NCBI RefSeq assembly: GCF_001075875.1
Contig: NZ_JUOS01000185.1
Span: 1-54,407 of the forward strand
Direction: 5' to 3'
DNA from: Streptococcus oralis
GTDB taxonomy: Bacteria > Bacillota > Bacilli > Lactobacillales > Streptococcaceae
DNA: 54,407 nucleotides
Shown: positions 8,288 through 16,874 of the stretch, in pieces
Layout: every line of letters begins with the position of its first letter
Position numbering within the stretch: position 1 is the stretch's first letter
Translations under genes and position numbers: made by a program
Notes under the pieces: model-generated
The model's database searches: none
What the model was told of the DNA's origin: nothing
What the model saw: only the letters and a program-made list of their open reading frames with translations

Positions 8288-8383
8288 TGTAACAAAAAGA
8301 GGCTATTTAAGTGAAATAAAACATAGTCTTGTAACATTTCTACATAAAACCGTCAAGAAACAGTAATAATAGTAGGGTATGAT
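8288..8383 (+). promoter_or_regulatory. Control region of the LysM gene with two TGTAAC half-sites
   Basis: TGTAAC occurs at 8288-8293 and 8330-8335, 42 bases apart (about four helix turns), and TATGAT (8378-8383) may be the -10. The half-sites resemble half of the WalR (VicR) box TGTWAH-N5-TGTWAH; the pneumococcal counterpart of this gene is, from memory, in the WalRK regulon. A complete two-half box is not present. Confidence 0.35.
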
Positions 8384-8415
8384 GGAAATATAAGAAAGAA
8401 GGAGAATCTTTTAAT

Positions 8416-9024
8416 ATGAAATCAACAACTAACAAAATTAAAACAGGACTTGTAGGAGTAGCAGCAGCGCTTGCTTTTCTTGCACCATCACTTGCTTTTG
8501 CACAAGAAACAACAACTTACACAGTAAAATCAGGTGACACTCTATCAGGAATCGCTGAAAAATACAATACAACTGTTGAAAAATTGGCAGAAAAAAATAA
8601 GATTAAAGATATTCATTTGATCTATGTAGACCAAGTATTGGTTATTGATGGTGAAGCACCAGCAACTTCAACTACTTCAGCTGCGACAGCAGAAGCTCCA
8701 GTAGCAGCACCTGCAGCTACTGAAACAACAACTTATGAAGCGCCAGCAGCAAGCGTAACTGTAGCAGAAGAAACTTCAGCATCAACTTCAACCGTCAGCG
8801 GATCTGAAGCAGAAGCTAAAGAATGGATCGCTCAAAAAGAATCAGGCGGTAGCTACACAGCTACAAACGGACGTTACATCGGACGTTACCAATTGACAGA
8901 TTCATACTTGAACGGTGACTACTCAGCAGAAAACCAAGAACGTGTAGCAGATGCTTACGTTGCAGGACGTTACGGTTCATGGACAGCTGCTAAGAACTTC
9001 TGGCTTAACAACGGTTGGTACTAA
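8416..9024 (+). CDS. Secreted LysM protein with C-terminal lysozyme/transglycosylase-like domain
   Basis: A 202-residue exported cell-wall protein. The signal peptide has a Lys-rich start, an Ala/Leu core and AFA cleavage after about residue 29. A LysM domain follows (about 35-79, YTVKSGDTLSGIAEKYNTT). Next come an Ala/Thr/Glu linker of low complexity (about 82-125) and a C-terminal domain (about 130-202) starting WIAQKESGGSY and ending FWLNNGWY, as in small lytic-transglycosylase-like or aggregation-promoting proteins. LysM binds peptidoglycan; the last domain probably cleaves or binds it. A GGAG-type site precedes ATG. It is flanked by the sda operon (divergent) and a terminator. Confidence 0.85.
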   Translation: MKSTTNKIKTGLVGVAAALAFLAPSLAFAQETTTYTVKSGDTLSGIAEKYNTTVEKLAEKNKIKDIHLIYVDQVLVIDGEAPATSTTSAATAEAPVAAPAATETTTYEAPAASVTVAEETSASTSTVSGSEAEAKEWIAQKESGGSYTATNGRYIGRYQLTDSYLNGDYSAENQERVADAYVAGRYGSWTAAKNFWLNNGWY

Positions 9025-9050
9025 GAACTAACTAGCAGAATAAGATGCAA

Positions 9051-9077
9051 AAGTCGAGGGATTTCCTCGGCTTTTTT
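9051..9077 (+). terminator. Terminator of the LysM gene
   Basis: AGTCGAGG and CCTCGGCT arms, then six T. The T run overlaps the stop codon of the convergent Rgg gene. Confidence 0.85.
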
Positions 9078-9939
9078 ATATTTCCTTTGCTTGATAACAG
9101 GTCTCTACTTCCTTTTTGAGGTGAGATAGCATGGAGGTTTCATCAGTTAACTCCAGAAGGGAGAAGCCCTTTTGAAGCAGATGATCATTACTAGTACAAA
9201 TACCTATTCGAACATAGGCAATAGCCAAAATATCGTATCTTTTCTTTTTCTTAGCATCCTCTAGTAAGGTGTAGCAGATTTGTTGACAGGTATTTTTATC
9301 TTGATTGTACAAGTAAATGGTGGACAGATTGAGTAGGATTGCCATTCGTAATTCATATAAATGCCGATAGTTTTTATATTCTTCCAAGCGCTGCAAGATT
9401 TGTTCAGTGATCAGATGGAGGTGTTCAATGGGAAAGCTGAAAAGGATGGTGTTGAGGATTTTTAGGTCACTTTCATACCATGTATCTTGTTTTTCAATTT
9501 TTTCCCAAAGCTTTTTGACCGTTTGTTCCACTTGGATTGAAAGTTGTCCTGTTCCATGTTGACGGATATAAATGACAACTTCCAACATATCTCTGATTTC
9601 CTCTATAGGGAGATCGTGATGGACCTTGAGATAGTCTTGGCATGTTTCAAATAAATTGACTAGACTACTGGTACCAAAGATGGAACTTGTATTGAGATAG
9701 GTTTGCATGATTTCTGTTCGCTGGCTCGGTCTATAGAGATGGCAGATGTATTCAAACTCTTCAAAACTCATATTGATTTGACGGAGAAGAAACTCCATGT
9801 TTTCATATTTGGGAGTTGCCTTGCCACTTTCAAACTTGGAAAGGCTGGTTCTTGAAAGGACATTTCCACAGACCTCTTCTTGTGTCAATCCTTTTGACTC
9901 ACGTATTTCTTTATATACTTTCCCGAAATCATAGCGCAT
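9076..9939 (-). CDS. Rgg/MutR-type transcriptional regulator
   Basis: A 287-residue regulator. Residues about 6-62 are an XRE helix-turn-helix (RESKGLTQEEVCGNVLSRTS then LSKFESGKATPKYENM), and the remainder is the all-helical TPR-like domain of the Rgg/GadR/MutR class, which in studied members binds a short peptide pheromone. The frame is open upstream, but ATG at 9939 is preferred: AAGGAG lies six bases before it and the protein then starts MRYDFGKVYKEIRESKG. No classical SHP pheromone gene was found beside it. It is divergent from three very small membrane or amphipathic protein genes, the likely targets. Confidence 0.85.
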   Translation of the reverse strand: MRYDFGKVYKEIRESKGLTQEEVCGNVLSRTSLSKFESGKATPKYENMEFLLRQINMSFEEFEYICHLYRPSQRTEIMQTYLNTSSIFGTSSLVNLFETCQDYLKVHHDLPIEEIRDMLEVVIYIRQHGTGQLSIQVEQTVKKLWEKIEKQDTWYESDLKILNTILFSFPIEHLHLITEQILQRLEEYKNYRHLYELRMAILLNLSTIYLYNQDKNTCQQICYTLLEDAKKKKRYDILAIAYVRIGICTSNDHLLQKGFSLLELTDETSMLSHLKKEVETCYQAKEI

Positions 9940-9973
9940 GATTTTCTCCTTTTCGTGAAAAAAGTTAACAATA

Positions 9974-9999
9974 AATAGAATTCTATTAAACATATTGTA
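9974..9999 (-). promoter_or_regulatory. Promoter of the rgg gene with palindromic operator
   Basis: Minus strand TGA plus TACAAT (9999-9994) is an extended -10. Just downstream of it lies the perfect 14-base palindrome AATAGAATTCTATT (9974-9987), well placed for self-control or control by another regulator. Confidence 0.5.
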
Positions 10000-10089
10000 T
10001 CATAAGAAATAGAAATTAAAGTGGATATCATGAGAAGAAAATAAGAAAGGTGATTTTATCTATAGTAGGTAGAATCTAAAAAATAAATT

Positions 10090-10326
10090 ATGACTCATTT
10101 AAAATTTTATATCAAATCCGTTCTTTGTTCATTGGTATTTTTTATCCTTTTAATTCTTTTTATTAAAAATATATATTACCCTGTTTTAAAGATAACTATT
10201 GAAGTTATTCTGACATTTTCGATAGGTAGTCTTTGTTATTCTATTTTTTGTAAAACAAATCGTGCTGCTTTTCTGCCAATTTCGGTTGTTTTATTTTTGC
10301 TGACACTCTATTTACTGGGAGTATAG
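10090..10326 (+). CDS. Small membrane protein, 78 aa, unknown
   Basis: Three hydrophobic stretches (about residues 9-28, 32-50 and 58-77) with few charges: a small integral membrane protein of no recognised family. The AT-rich coding sequence differs from neighbouring genes. The ribosome site is poor (A-rich stretch only, AAAGG about 40 bases upstream), so the start is uncertain. It is divergent from the Rgg-type regulator. An immunity protein or a small transporter-like helper is conceivable from size and context, but nothing in the sequence proves it. Confidence 0.45.
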   Translation: MTHLKFYIKSVLCSLVFFILLILFIKNIYYPVLKITIEVILTFSIGSLCYSIFCKTNRAAFLPISVVLFLLTLYLLGV

Positions 10327-10374
10327 TATTTTAGCAGAAACTTTGTCAGTTTATATTTTTCTCTTGGAGAAATT

Positions 10375-10452
10375 ATGACGATTGAAATTTTAGTGGCATT
10401 AAGTGGAGTAAATTTGCTATCAAGATTTTTCAAAAAAAAGAGAAGTCAATAG
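10375..10452 (+). CDS. Micro-ORF, 25-aa amphipathic peptide
   Basis: ATG at 10375 follows TTGGAG by five bases, the best ribosome site of this patch. The peptide starts MTIEILVALSGVN, is hydrophobic in the middle and ends FFKKKRSQ, a basic tail. No double-glycine leader and no signal peptide. It could be a membrane-active peptide, a small toxin-like protein or a signalling peptide linked to the nearby Rgg regulator; these are guesses from composition and place. It is too short for usual gene callers. Confidence 0.4.
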   Translation: MTIEILVALSGVNLLSRFFKKKRSQ

Positions 10453-10500
10453 AGTTGTTAGTGGATTATTAAGACGAAAGGTAAAATTGGGATATTTAAA

Positions 10501-10707
10501 ATGAAACATTTTTTTGCAGGATTTGGTGAAATAAACTTTATAAATTATCTATTGTATATATGTGTAGGACTAGTCCCTCTTTTTCATATCTATGTAATAG
10601 ACTCTGAAATGAATTTTGTGAAAATAGTATTATCTATTTTGGGAGTCATATTTGTATGTATTTTAACTATTGCTCGAATTTATAGGAATTTTTTCTATAA
10701 AGAATAG
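10501..10707 (+). CDS. Small membrane protein, 68 aa, unknown
   Basis: Two hydrophobic helices (about residues 15-33 and 40-58) with a short acidic link (DSEMN) and a basic end (RIYRNFFYKE). No family recognised. The ribosome site is weak (TTGGGAT about eight bases before ATG). Coding DNA is AT-rich like its two small neighbours, with which it may form one transcript. A hairpin (10733-10760) follows it before the mnmA promoter. Confidence 0.45.
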   Translation: MKHFFAGFGEINFINYLLYICVGLVPLFHIYVIDSEMNFVKIVLSILGVIFVCILTIARIYRNFFYKE

Positions 10708-10732
10708 TTTGGAATGAAAAAGTGTCTTATGC

Positions 10733-10760
10733 AAGAGGTTGCCAGATTTGTCAGCCTCTT
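10733..10760 (+). terminator. Weak hairpin after the micro-protein genes
   Basis: AAGAGG and CCTCTT arms with a CA-paired inner part; the tail is only moderately T-rich (CCTTGTCTTC), so termination may be partial. The tail contains the mnmA -35. Confidence 0.4.
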
Positions 10761-10762
10761 CC

Positions 10763-10791
10763 TTGTCTTCTCCAACCAAGCATGTTATAAT
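10763..10791 (+). promoter_or_regulatory. Promoter of mnmA
   Basis: TTGTCT (10763-10768), 17 bases, TGT-TATAAT (-10 at 10786-10791): a near-consensus extended promoter. Transcription should begin near 10798. Confidence 0.8.
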
Positions 10792-10793
10792 GA

Positions 10794-11993
<1,200 letters not shown>

Positions 11994-11994
11994 A

Positions 11995-12022
11995 TTGACA
12001 AATTTTCTCAATTTGCTACAAT
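11995..12022 (+). promoter_or_regulatory. Strong promoter of the Nudix-mnmG unit
   Basis: TTGACA (11995-12000), 16 bases, TGC-TACAAT (-10 at 12017-12022), starting two bases after the mnmA stop. The leader of about 105 bases holds a TGCAGG/CCTGCA hairpin at 12063-12083. Confidence 0.8.
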
Positions 12023-12133
12023 AATAAAAGCAATAGAAATGATGGTCAAAGCTCATGGATGTTGCAGGCTTTTTTGTCCTGCACTTCTTACGAGTTTTGA
12101 CTGTTTTTGTGTCGTTTAAGGGAAAGGACAAAA

Positions 12134-12589
12134 ATGACTCAACAAGACTTTCGGACAAAAGTGGGTAGTACGGTTTTTGGTGTTCGGGCGACAGCTTTGA
12201 TTCTCCAAAATCGCAAACTTCTAGTTACTAAAGACAAGGACAAGTATTACACCATCGGCGGTGCTATTCAAGTCAATGAAAGCACGGAAGAAGCGGTAGT
12301 CCGCGAAGTGAGGGAAGAATTGGGCGTCAAAGCTCAAGCTGGGCAGCTAGCTTTCGTGGTTGAAAATCGTTTTAAAGAAGACGGCGTTTATTATCACAAC
12401 ATCGAGTTCCATTATTTAGTGGACTTGCTGGAAGATGCACCGTTAACCATGCAAGAAGATGAGAAAACGCAACCCTGTGAGTGGATTGACTTGGATAAAC
12501 TTGAGGATTTCCAGCTAGTTCCAGCCTTTTTGAAAACAGCCCTGCCAAATTGGGACGGACAATTACGGCACATCCATCTTAACGAATAG
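12134..12589 (+). CDS. Nudix hydrolase (first)
   Basis: A 151-residue Nudix protein. The Nudix box fits Gx5Ex7REUxEExGU: GAIQVNESTEEAVVREVREE then LGV (about residues 44-66). Members hydrolyse nucleoside diphosphates linked to other groups, often damaged nucleotides; the substrate here is unknown. ATG at 12134 is preferred over an in-frame ATG nine codons upstream because GGAAAGGA precedes it and the upstream codons overlap the leader. It lies eight bases before a second Nudix gene. Confidence 0.85.
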   Translation: MTQQDFRTKVGSTVFGVRATALILQNRKLLVTKDKDKYYTIGGAIQVNESTEEAVVREVREELGVKAQAGQLAFVVENRFKEDGVYYHNIEFHYLVDLLEDAPLTMQEDEKTQPCEWIDLDKLEDFQLVPAFLKTALPNWDGQLRHIHLNE

Positions 12590-12597
12590 GAGAGAAA

Positions 12598-13029
12598 ATG
12601 ATGGTTAAGCTTATTGCCCATGTACTTGTTCATAGTGGTGGTGATTATTTACTCATTCAGCGTTCGGAAATTAAAAGAGGACAACCCAACGTTTATCCGA
12701 CTTACTGGGATATTCCTGGTGGTGGGGTTGAAAAGGGTGAACTTCCGCGAGATGGAGCTCTTAGAGAATGTATTGAAGAAGCGGGAGTTAGGCTAGACAG
12801 CAGTTCGCTCAAACTTCTTCACGAAGATAGTCAACTGGATACCTCTAAGGATACTGTCTTTACTCGCTTAGTTTATAAAGCAGAGTGGGTTGGGGAGAAG
12901 CCAATTATCAGATTAGATCCTGAAGAGCATACACACTTTAAATGGGTTACCATGGATCAAGCTCTAGAGGAGGAGAAGTTAGTTCCTTATTTGCGAGAAA
13001 TTTTTGAAAGGTTAAGAAATGACTTATAA
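12598..13029 (+). CDS. Nudix hydrolase (second), MutT-like
   Basis: A 143-residue Nudix protein with a clear box, [20 protein letters not shown] then AGV (about residues 42-64), and a preceding WDIPGG strand typical of MutT-like enzymes. It shares only the fold with the gene just upstream, so this is not a recent duplication. AGGAGA precedes tandem ATG codons (either could start). Its last 11 bases overlap the start of mnmG, indicating coupled translation. Confidence 0.85.
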   Translation: MMVKLIAHVLVHSGGDYLLIQRSEIKRGQPNVYPTYWDIPGGGVEKGELPRDGALRECIEEAGVRLDSSSLKLLHEDSQLDTSKDTVFTRLVYKAEWVGEKPIIRLDPEEHTHFKWVTMDQALEEEKLVPYLREIFERLRNDL

Positions 13030-14935
13030 TTTTACGGAAGAATACGATATTATTGTAATCGGTGCTGGGCATGCCGGGGTGGAAGCTTCCCTAGCTGCTA
13101 GCCGTATGGGTTGCAAGGTCTTGCTTGCGACTATTAACATTGAAATGTTGGCTTTCATGCCATGTAATCCCTCTATCGGTGGCTCTGCCAAGGGGATTGT
13201 CGTGCGCGAAGTGGATGCCCTCGGTGGAGAAATGGCTAAGACCATTGACAAGACTTACATCCAGATGAAGATGCTTAACACTGGGAAAGGTCCAGCAGTT
13301 CGAGCTCTTCGTGCGCAGGCTGACAAGGAGCTTTACTCTAAGGAAATGCGCAAAACGGTTGAAAATCAAGAAAATCTCACCCTTCGTCAGACAATGATTG
13401 ATGAGATTCTGGTAGAAGATGGCAAGGTAGTTGGTGTGCGTACTGCGACTCATCAAGAGTATGCTGCAAAGGCTGTTATTGTAACTACAGGAACGGCTCT
13501 CCGTGGGGAAATCATCATCGGAGACCTTAAGTACTCGTCAGGTCCTAACCACAGCCTGGCTTCTATTAACCTTGCTGATAATCTCAAGGAACTGGGACTT
13601 GAAATCGGTCGTTTCAAGACAGGAACGCCTCCACGTGTCAAGGCTTCTTCTATCAACTATGATGTGACAGAGATCCAGCCAGGAGATGAAACACCAAATC
13701 ACTTCTCTTACACTTCACGTGATGAAGATTATGTCAAAGACCAAGTACCGTGCTGGTTGACCTATACCAATGGTACCAGCCATGAGATTATTCAGAATAA
13801 CCTCCACCGCGCGCCTATGTTTACAGGCGTGGTCAAGGGAGTGGGACCTCGCTATTGTCCGTCGATTGAGGACAAGATTGTGCGTTTTGCGGACAAGGAA
13901 CGCCACCAACTCTTCCTTGAGCCAGAAGGGCGCAATACAGAAGAAGTATATGTTCAAGGTCTCTCAACCAGCCTTCCTGAGGATGTACAACGTGACTTGG
14001 TACATTCCATCAAAGGTTTGGAAAATGCAGAGATGATGCGAACTGGTTATGCTATCGAGTACGACATGGTCTTGCCTCATCAATTGCGTGCGACTCTGGA
14101 AACCAAGAAAATCTCAGGACTTTTCACAGCTGGTCAGACCAATGGTACATCTGGATATGAGGAGGCTGCTGGTCAAGGGATTATCGCGGGTATCAATGCG
14201 GCTCTGAAAATCCAAGGCAAGCCTGAGTTGATTCTGAAACGAAGCGACGGTTATATCGGAGTGATGATTGACGACTTGGTAACAAAGGGTACCATTGAAC
14301 CCTACCGTCTCTTGACCAGTCGTGCTGAGTACCGTCTCATCCTCCGTCATGACAATGCCGATATGCGTTTGACGGAGATGGGACGCGAGATTGGACTTGT
14401 AGATGATGAACGTTGGGCTCGTTTTGAAATCAAGAAAAATCAATTTGAAAATGAAATGAAGCGTTTAGACAGCATCAAACTCAAGCCAGTCAAGGAAACA
14501 AATGCTAAGGTTGAAGCAATGGGATTCAAACCATTGACAGATGCAGTCACTGCCAAGGAGTTCCTCCGTCGTCCAGAAGTCTCTTACCAAGATGTGGTTG
14601 CCTTCATCGGACCTGCCGCTGAGGAGTTAGATGACAAGATTATTGAATTGATTGAAACAGAAATCAAGTACGAAGGCTACATCTCAAAAGCCATGGATCA
14701 GGTTGCCAAGATGAAACGCATGGAAGAAAAACGCATTCCAGCTAACATCGACTGGGATGATATTGATTCTATCGCGACAGAAGCTCGCCAGAAGTTCAAG
14801 CTCATTAATCCAGAAACCATCGGCCAAGCCAGCCGTATTTCGGGAGTAAACCCAGCAGATATCTCCATTTTGATGGTGTATCTAGAAGGTAAAAATCGAA
14901 GCATCTCAAAAAATTTAGAAAAGAAAGCTGACTAA
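13019..14935 (+). CDS. mnmG: tRNA uridine-5-carboxymethylaminomethyl modification protein MnmG (GidA)
   Basis: A 638-residue FAD enzyme that with MnmE installs the (carboxymethyl)aminomethyl group at C5 of wobble U34. The FAD-binding motif is [12 protein letters not shown] near residue 15; the family signatures [11 protein letters not shown] and [18 protein letters not shown] are both present. Normal length. Start ATG overlaps the preceding Nudix gene; AAAGG in that gene serves as ribosome site. Last gene of its transcript, followed by a strong terminator. Confidence 0.96.
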   Translation: MTYNFTEEYDIIVIGAGHAGVEASLAASRMGCKVLLATINIEMLAFMPCNPSIGGSAKGIVVREVDALGGEMAKTIDKTYIQMKMLNTGKGPAVRALRAQADKELYSKEMRKTVENQENLTLRQTMIDEILVEDGKVVGVRTATHQEYAAKAVIVTTGTALRGEIIIGDLKYSSGPNHSLASINLADNLKELGLEIGRFKTGTPPRVKASSINYDVTEIQPGDETPNHFSYTSRDEDYVKDQVPCWLTYTNGTSHEIIQNNLHRAPMFTGVVKGVGPRYCPSIEDKIVRFADKERHQLFLEPEGRNTEEVYVQGLSTSLPEDVQRDLVHSIKGLENAEMMRTGYAIEYDMVLPHQLRATLETKKISGLFTAGQTNGTSGYEEAAGQGIIAGINAALKIQGKPELILKRSDGYIGVMIDDLVTKGTIEPYRLLTSRAEYRLILRHDNADMRLTEMGREIGLVDDERWARFEIKKNQFENEMKRLDSIKLKPVKETNAKVEAMGFKPLTDAVTAKEFLRRPEVSYQDVVAFIGPAAEELDDKIIELIETEIKYEGYISKAMDQVAKMKRMEEKRIPANIDWDDIDSIATEARQKFKLINPETIGQASRISGVNPADISILMVYLEGKNRSISKNLEKKAD

Positions 14936-14945
14936 AAACAAAATG

Positions 14946-14977
14946 CTGAATTCTCTTTTAGGGAATTCAGTTTTTTT
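14946..14977 (+). terminator. Terminator of the mnmG unit
   Basis: CTGAATTC (14946-14953) and GAATTCAG (14963-14970), then seven T. Confidence 0.9.
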
Positions 14978-14990
14978 GATAGATTGCTTC

Positions 14991-15004
14991 TATTTTTTCG
15001 AATA
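14991..15004 (+). promoter_or_regulatory. Competence (SigX/ComX) box-like promoter
   Basis: TTCGAATA (14997-15004) differs at one position from the SigX -10 box TACGAATA and is preceded by a T tract, as in late competence promoters. It lies 18 bases before the ATG of the 44-aa gene. The implied leader is only about a dozen bases but just includes the AAAGGAG. Confidence 0.55.
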
Positions 15005-15022
15005 AAGAGAAAAGGAGAAGAG

Positions 15023-15157
15023 ATGATAACAGTAGAAGAAAAAAATTTTTTAGACGCCTATAAAAAGGTGTCTTATCACCGTTTTTATGAGATTGAACGC
15101 TTCGCTAATCTCTGTAAAAAGCTGAACAAATGCCCTCAGCAGGCTGACAAGAACTAG
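15023..15157 (+). CDS. 44-aa protein with competence-type promoter
   Basis: ATG at 15023 sits six bases after AAAGGAG. The product (MITVEEKNFLDAYKKVSYHR to KCPQQADKN) is soluble, helical and rich in Lys, Tyr and Glu, with two Cys (about residues 32 and 38). No family recognised. A SigX-type box lies just upstream. From memory, the pneumococcal genes beside nrdD include a competence-induced gene called ccs4; this may be its counterpart, which I cannot confirm. Confidence 0.6.
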   Translation: MITVEEKNFLDAYKKVSYHRFYEIERFANLCKKLNKCPQQADKN

Positions 15158-15172
15158 ACTTTTTGATATACT
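15144..15172 (+). promoter_or_regulatory. Promoter of the GT-C-like membrane protein gene
   Basis: CTGACA (15144-15149), 17 bases, TGA-TATACT (-10 at 15167-15172). It overlaps the end of the 44-aa gene, so the membrane protein has its own constitutive-type promoter as well as possible read-through from the competence promoter. Confidence 0.75.
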
Positions 15173-15201
15173 AGAACAAATCAAAAACTAGGAGAGAATG
15201 A

Positions 15202-16755
15202 ATGAACGTATATGGCAGATTAGACGATGAACCAACTCCAACTTGGACTGGAAATCAAGAAAATTCAGCTGGAGGAGAGGAGCGAGAAGAGTTTGAAACA
15301 CGACAATCTGCTCGCTTACCATTGTTTAAAATCCTAATTTGGAGCACTTTAGCGGTACTTGTATCTGTAGTTCTTCCTTTTATGCTAGGATTGACCAATC
15401 CAGAGCAGGCTCAGGATTTCTATATTGGATGGGCTATGCACCAAGGAGGAGAAATCTACACAGACTATTTTGGAACGAGTGGTCTCCTCTATTATTTCCT
15501 ACAGTATCTAGCTAAAGGTAGCCTTTTATTTGCGGCCTTTAATTGGCTTGCTTTGGTGGGCGCTGGAATTTTTCTTTTCCGTTCAACCTATGACTTGACG
15601 AAAGAGGATGAGCAGTCGCGACAAGTATTGACGATTTTTTACCTTCTTGCGGGAGGTCTTAGCTTTGGTGGTGGCTATGCCACAATTCTTGCCCTTCCAT
15701 TTTTATTCTACGCCCTAAACTTCGTCACAACCTATTTGGCAGAATCTAATCATGATAAAGGTTTCTTGCGTATCGGGATGAGTTTGGCGCTTGCCTTCTT
15801 CTTGGCGCCTCTAGTCACAGTTCTATATACTCTTGTCTTGTTTTTAGCCTTACTAGCCTTTAATATCGGACGCGGTTACTGGGCTCGCGGCTTTTATCAA
15901 TTTCTTGCGATTTGTCTAGGATTTTCACTCTTCTTTTATCCAATCGGTTACTACACAGTTTATAAAGGGAGCTTCGGGAGTGCTATTAGTCAAATTCTCT
16001 ATCCAATTGATAGTTTGAATTTTATGTCCAACCCAGGTCTGCTAGATAATCTCCTCTTTTATGGATTATTAGCAATCGGTCTCGGAGGATTGACCCTTGT
16101 GTTTGCAGGCTTTTTCCAGTCTAAACCAAGCAAGCAATACGTCCTATCTATATTTGCTGCGCTTGCTCTTGTACTATCACTAGGCTTGGAAATTTTCTCT
16201 ACTGAACCGATCCATGGAAGTCGTCTAGCTGAGTTGCTTCCTTTCATGTCCATTTTGTTATTGACTCGAATTCGTGCCAATAATGCAGAGGGAGTGAGTC
16301 GTAGTAGAAGATATAGCGAAGCCCCTTCGGTATGGGCAATCTTCCTCAAAGGAAATGTTTACCTGCCTATCTTGGCCCTTGCTTACCTATTCTTGGCCCC
16401 TCTAGTAGCGCGCTATGTCCTTCACTCGGAACAATATCAAGAACGCGCTCGTATCGAAACTATTGTCAAGGGGCAAACGCAAGCAACAGACAGCATTTAT
16501 GTATGGGACAATTCGGCTAGTGCTTATCAGGCCAGCGAACGATTAGCAGCTAGTCAGTTACTAACACCGAAATTACATACAGTTTTATCTGAAAATCATA
16601 CCAAACTGGTAAATGATCTACGTGATAACCAGCCTAAAGTGATTGTGGTCAATACAAAAACAGCCCTCTGGACGGAAGTAGAACAGCTTCTAGCAGAAAG
16701 ATATCAACCAGTTCAAAGTGAATTCAAAGACTTTAAACTTTACAAATTAAAATAA
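15202..16755 (+). CDS. Multi-pass membrane protein, GT-C glycosyltransferase-like
   Basis: A 517-residue protein: an acidic soluble N-terminus (about 1-42), ten or more hydrophobic helices (about 43-400) and a soluble C-terminal domain (about 405-517). The first external loop reads YIGWAMHQGGEIYTDYFGTS and then GLLYYFL. This resembles the acidic first loop of GT-C (ArnT/PMT-like) lipid-linked sugar transferases, where an Asp/Glu is catalytic. That link is by pattern only. GGAGAG precedes ATG. It is followed by the inverted repeat that carries the NrdR-like boxes. Confidence 0.65.
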   Translation: MNVYGRLDDEPTPTWTGNQENSAGGEEREEFETRQSARLPLFKILIWSTLAVLVSVVLPFMLGLTNPEQAQDFYIGWAMHQGGEIYTDYFGTSGLLYYFLQYLAKGSLLFAAFNWLALVGAGIFLFRSTYDLTKEDEQSRQVLTIFYLLAGGLSFGGGYATILALPFLFYALNFVTTYLAESNHDKGFLRIGMSLALAFFLAPLVTVLYTLVLFLALLAFNIGRGYWARGFYQFLAICLGFSLFFYPIGYYTVYKGSFGSAISQILYPIDSLNFMSNPGLLDNLLFYGLLAIGLGGLTLVFAGFFQSKPSKQYVLSIFAALALVLSLGLEIFSTEPIHGSRLAELLPFMSILLLTRIRANNAEGVSRSRRYSEAPSVWAIFLKGNVYLPILALAYLFLAPLVARYVLHSEQYQERARIETIVKGQTQATDSIYVWDNSASAYQASERLAASQLLTPKLHTVLSENHTKLVNDLRDNQPKVIVVNTKTALWTEVEQLLAERYQPVQSEFKDFKLYKLK

Positions 16756-16758
16756 AAC

Positions 16759-16820
16759 AATCAATATCTTGTGTAATTTTAAAAAAATTTTATTTTTTAA
16801 CACAAGATATTGATTTTTCT
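16759..16820 (+). terminator. Perfect 16-base hairpin terminator whose arms are NrdR-box-like
   Basis: Arms 16759-16774 (AATCAATATCTTGTGT) and 16800-16815 (ACACAAGATATTGATT) are exact reverse complements, followed by a T-rich tail. Each arm matches the NrdR box ACACWATATATTGTGT at 13 of 16 positions. Arm starts are 41 bases apart, about four helix turns, as for known tandem NrdR boxes. See also the nrdD promoter. Confidence 0.8.
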
Positions 16821-16837
16821 TTTTAGAGTGGTATAAT
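16810..16837 (+). promoter_or_regulatory. nrdD promoter, -35 inside the second NrdR-like box
   Basis: TTGATT (16810-16815), 16 bases, TGG-TATAAT (-10 at 16832-16837). The -35 is the right end of the second box, so a bound NrdR would block polymerase directly. Confidence 0.75.
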
Positions 16838-16874
16838 ACTTTTTAGAAAGAACATTTTAGAAAAGAGCATGCAT

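Noticed and set aside
10051-10080. Nine-codon GTG frame (MILSIVGRI) as a possible SHP pheromone for the Rgg regulator
   Set aside because: Too short for a pheromone precursor, no basic N-terminus, and the ribosome site is poor.
12063-12083. Riboswitch in the first Nudix leader
   Set aside because: Only one simple hairpin (TGCAGG/CCTGCA) is seen; no conserved aptamer pattern.
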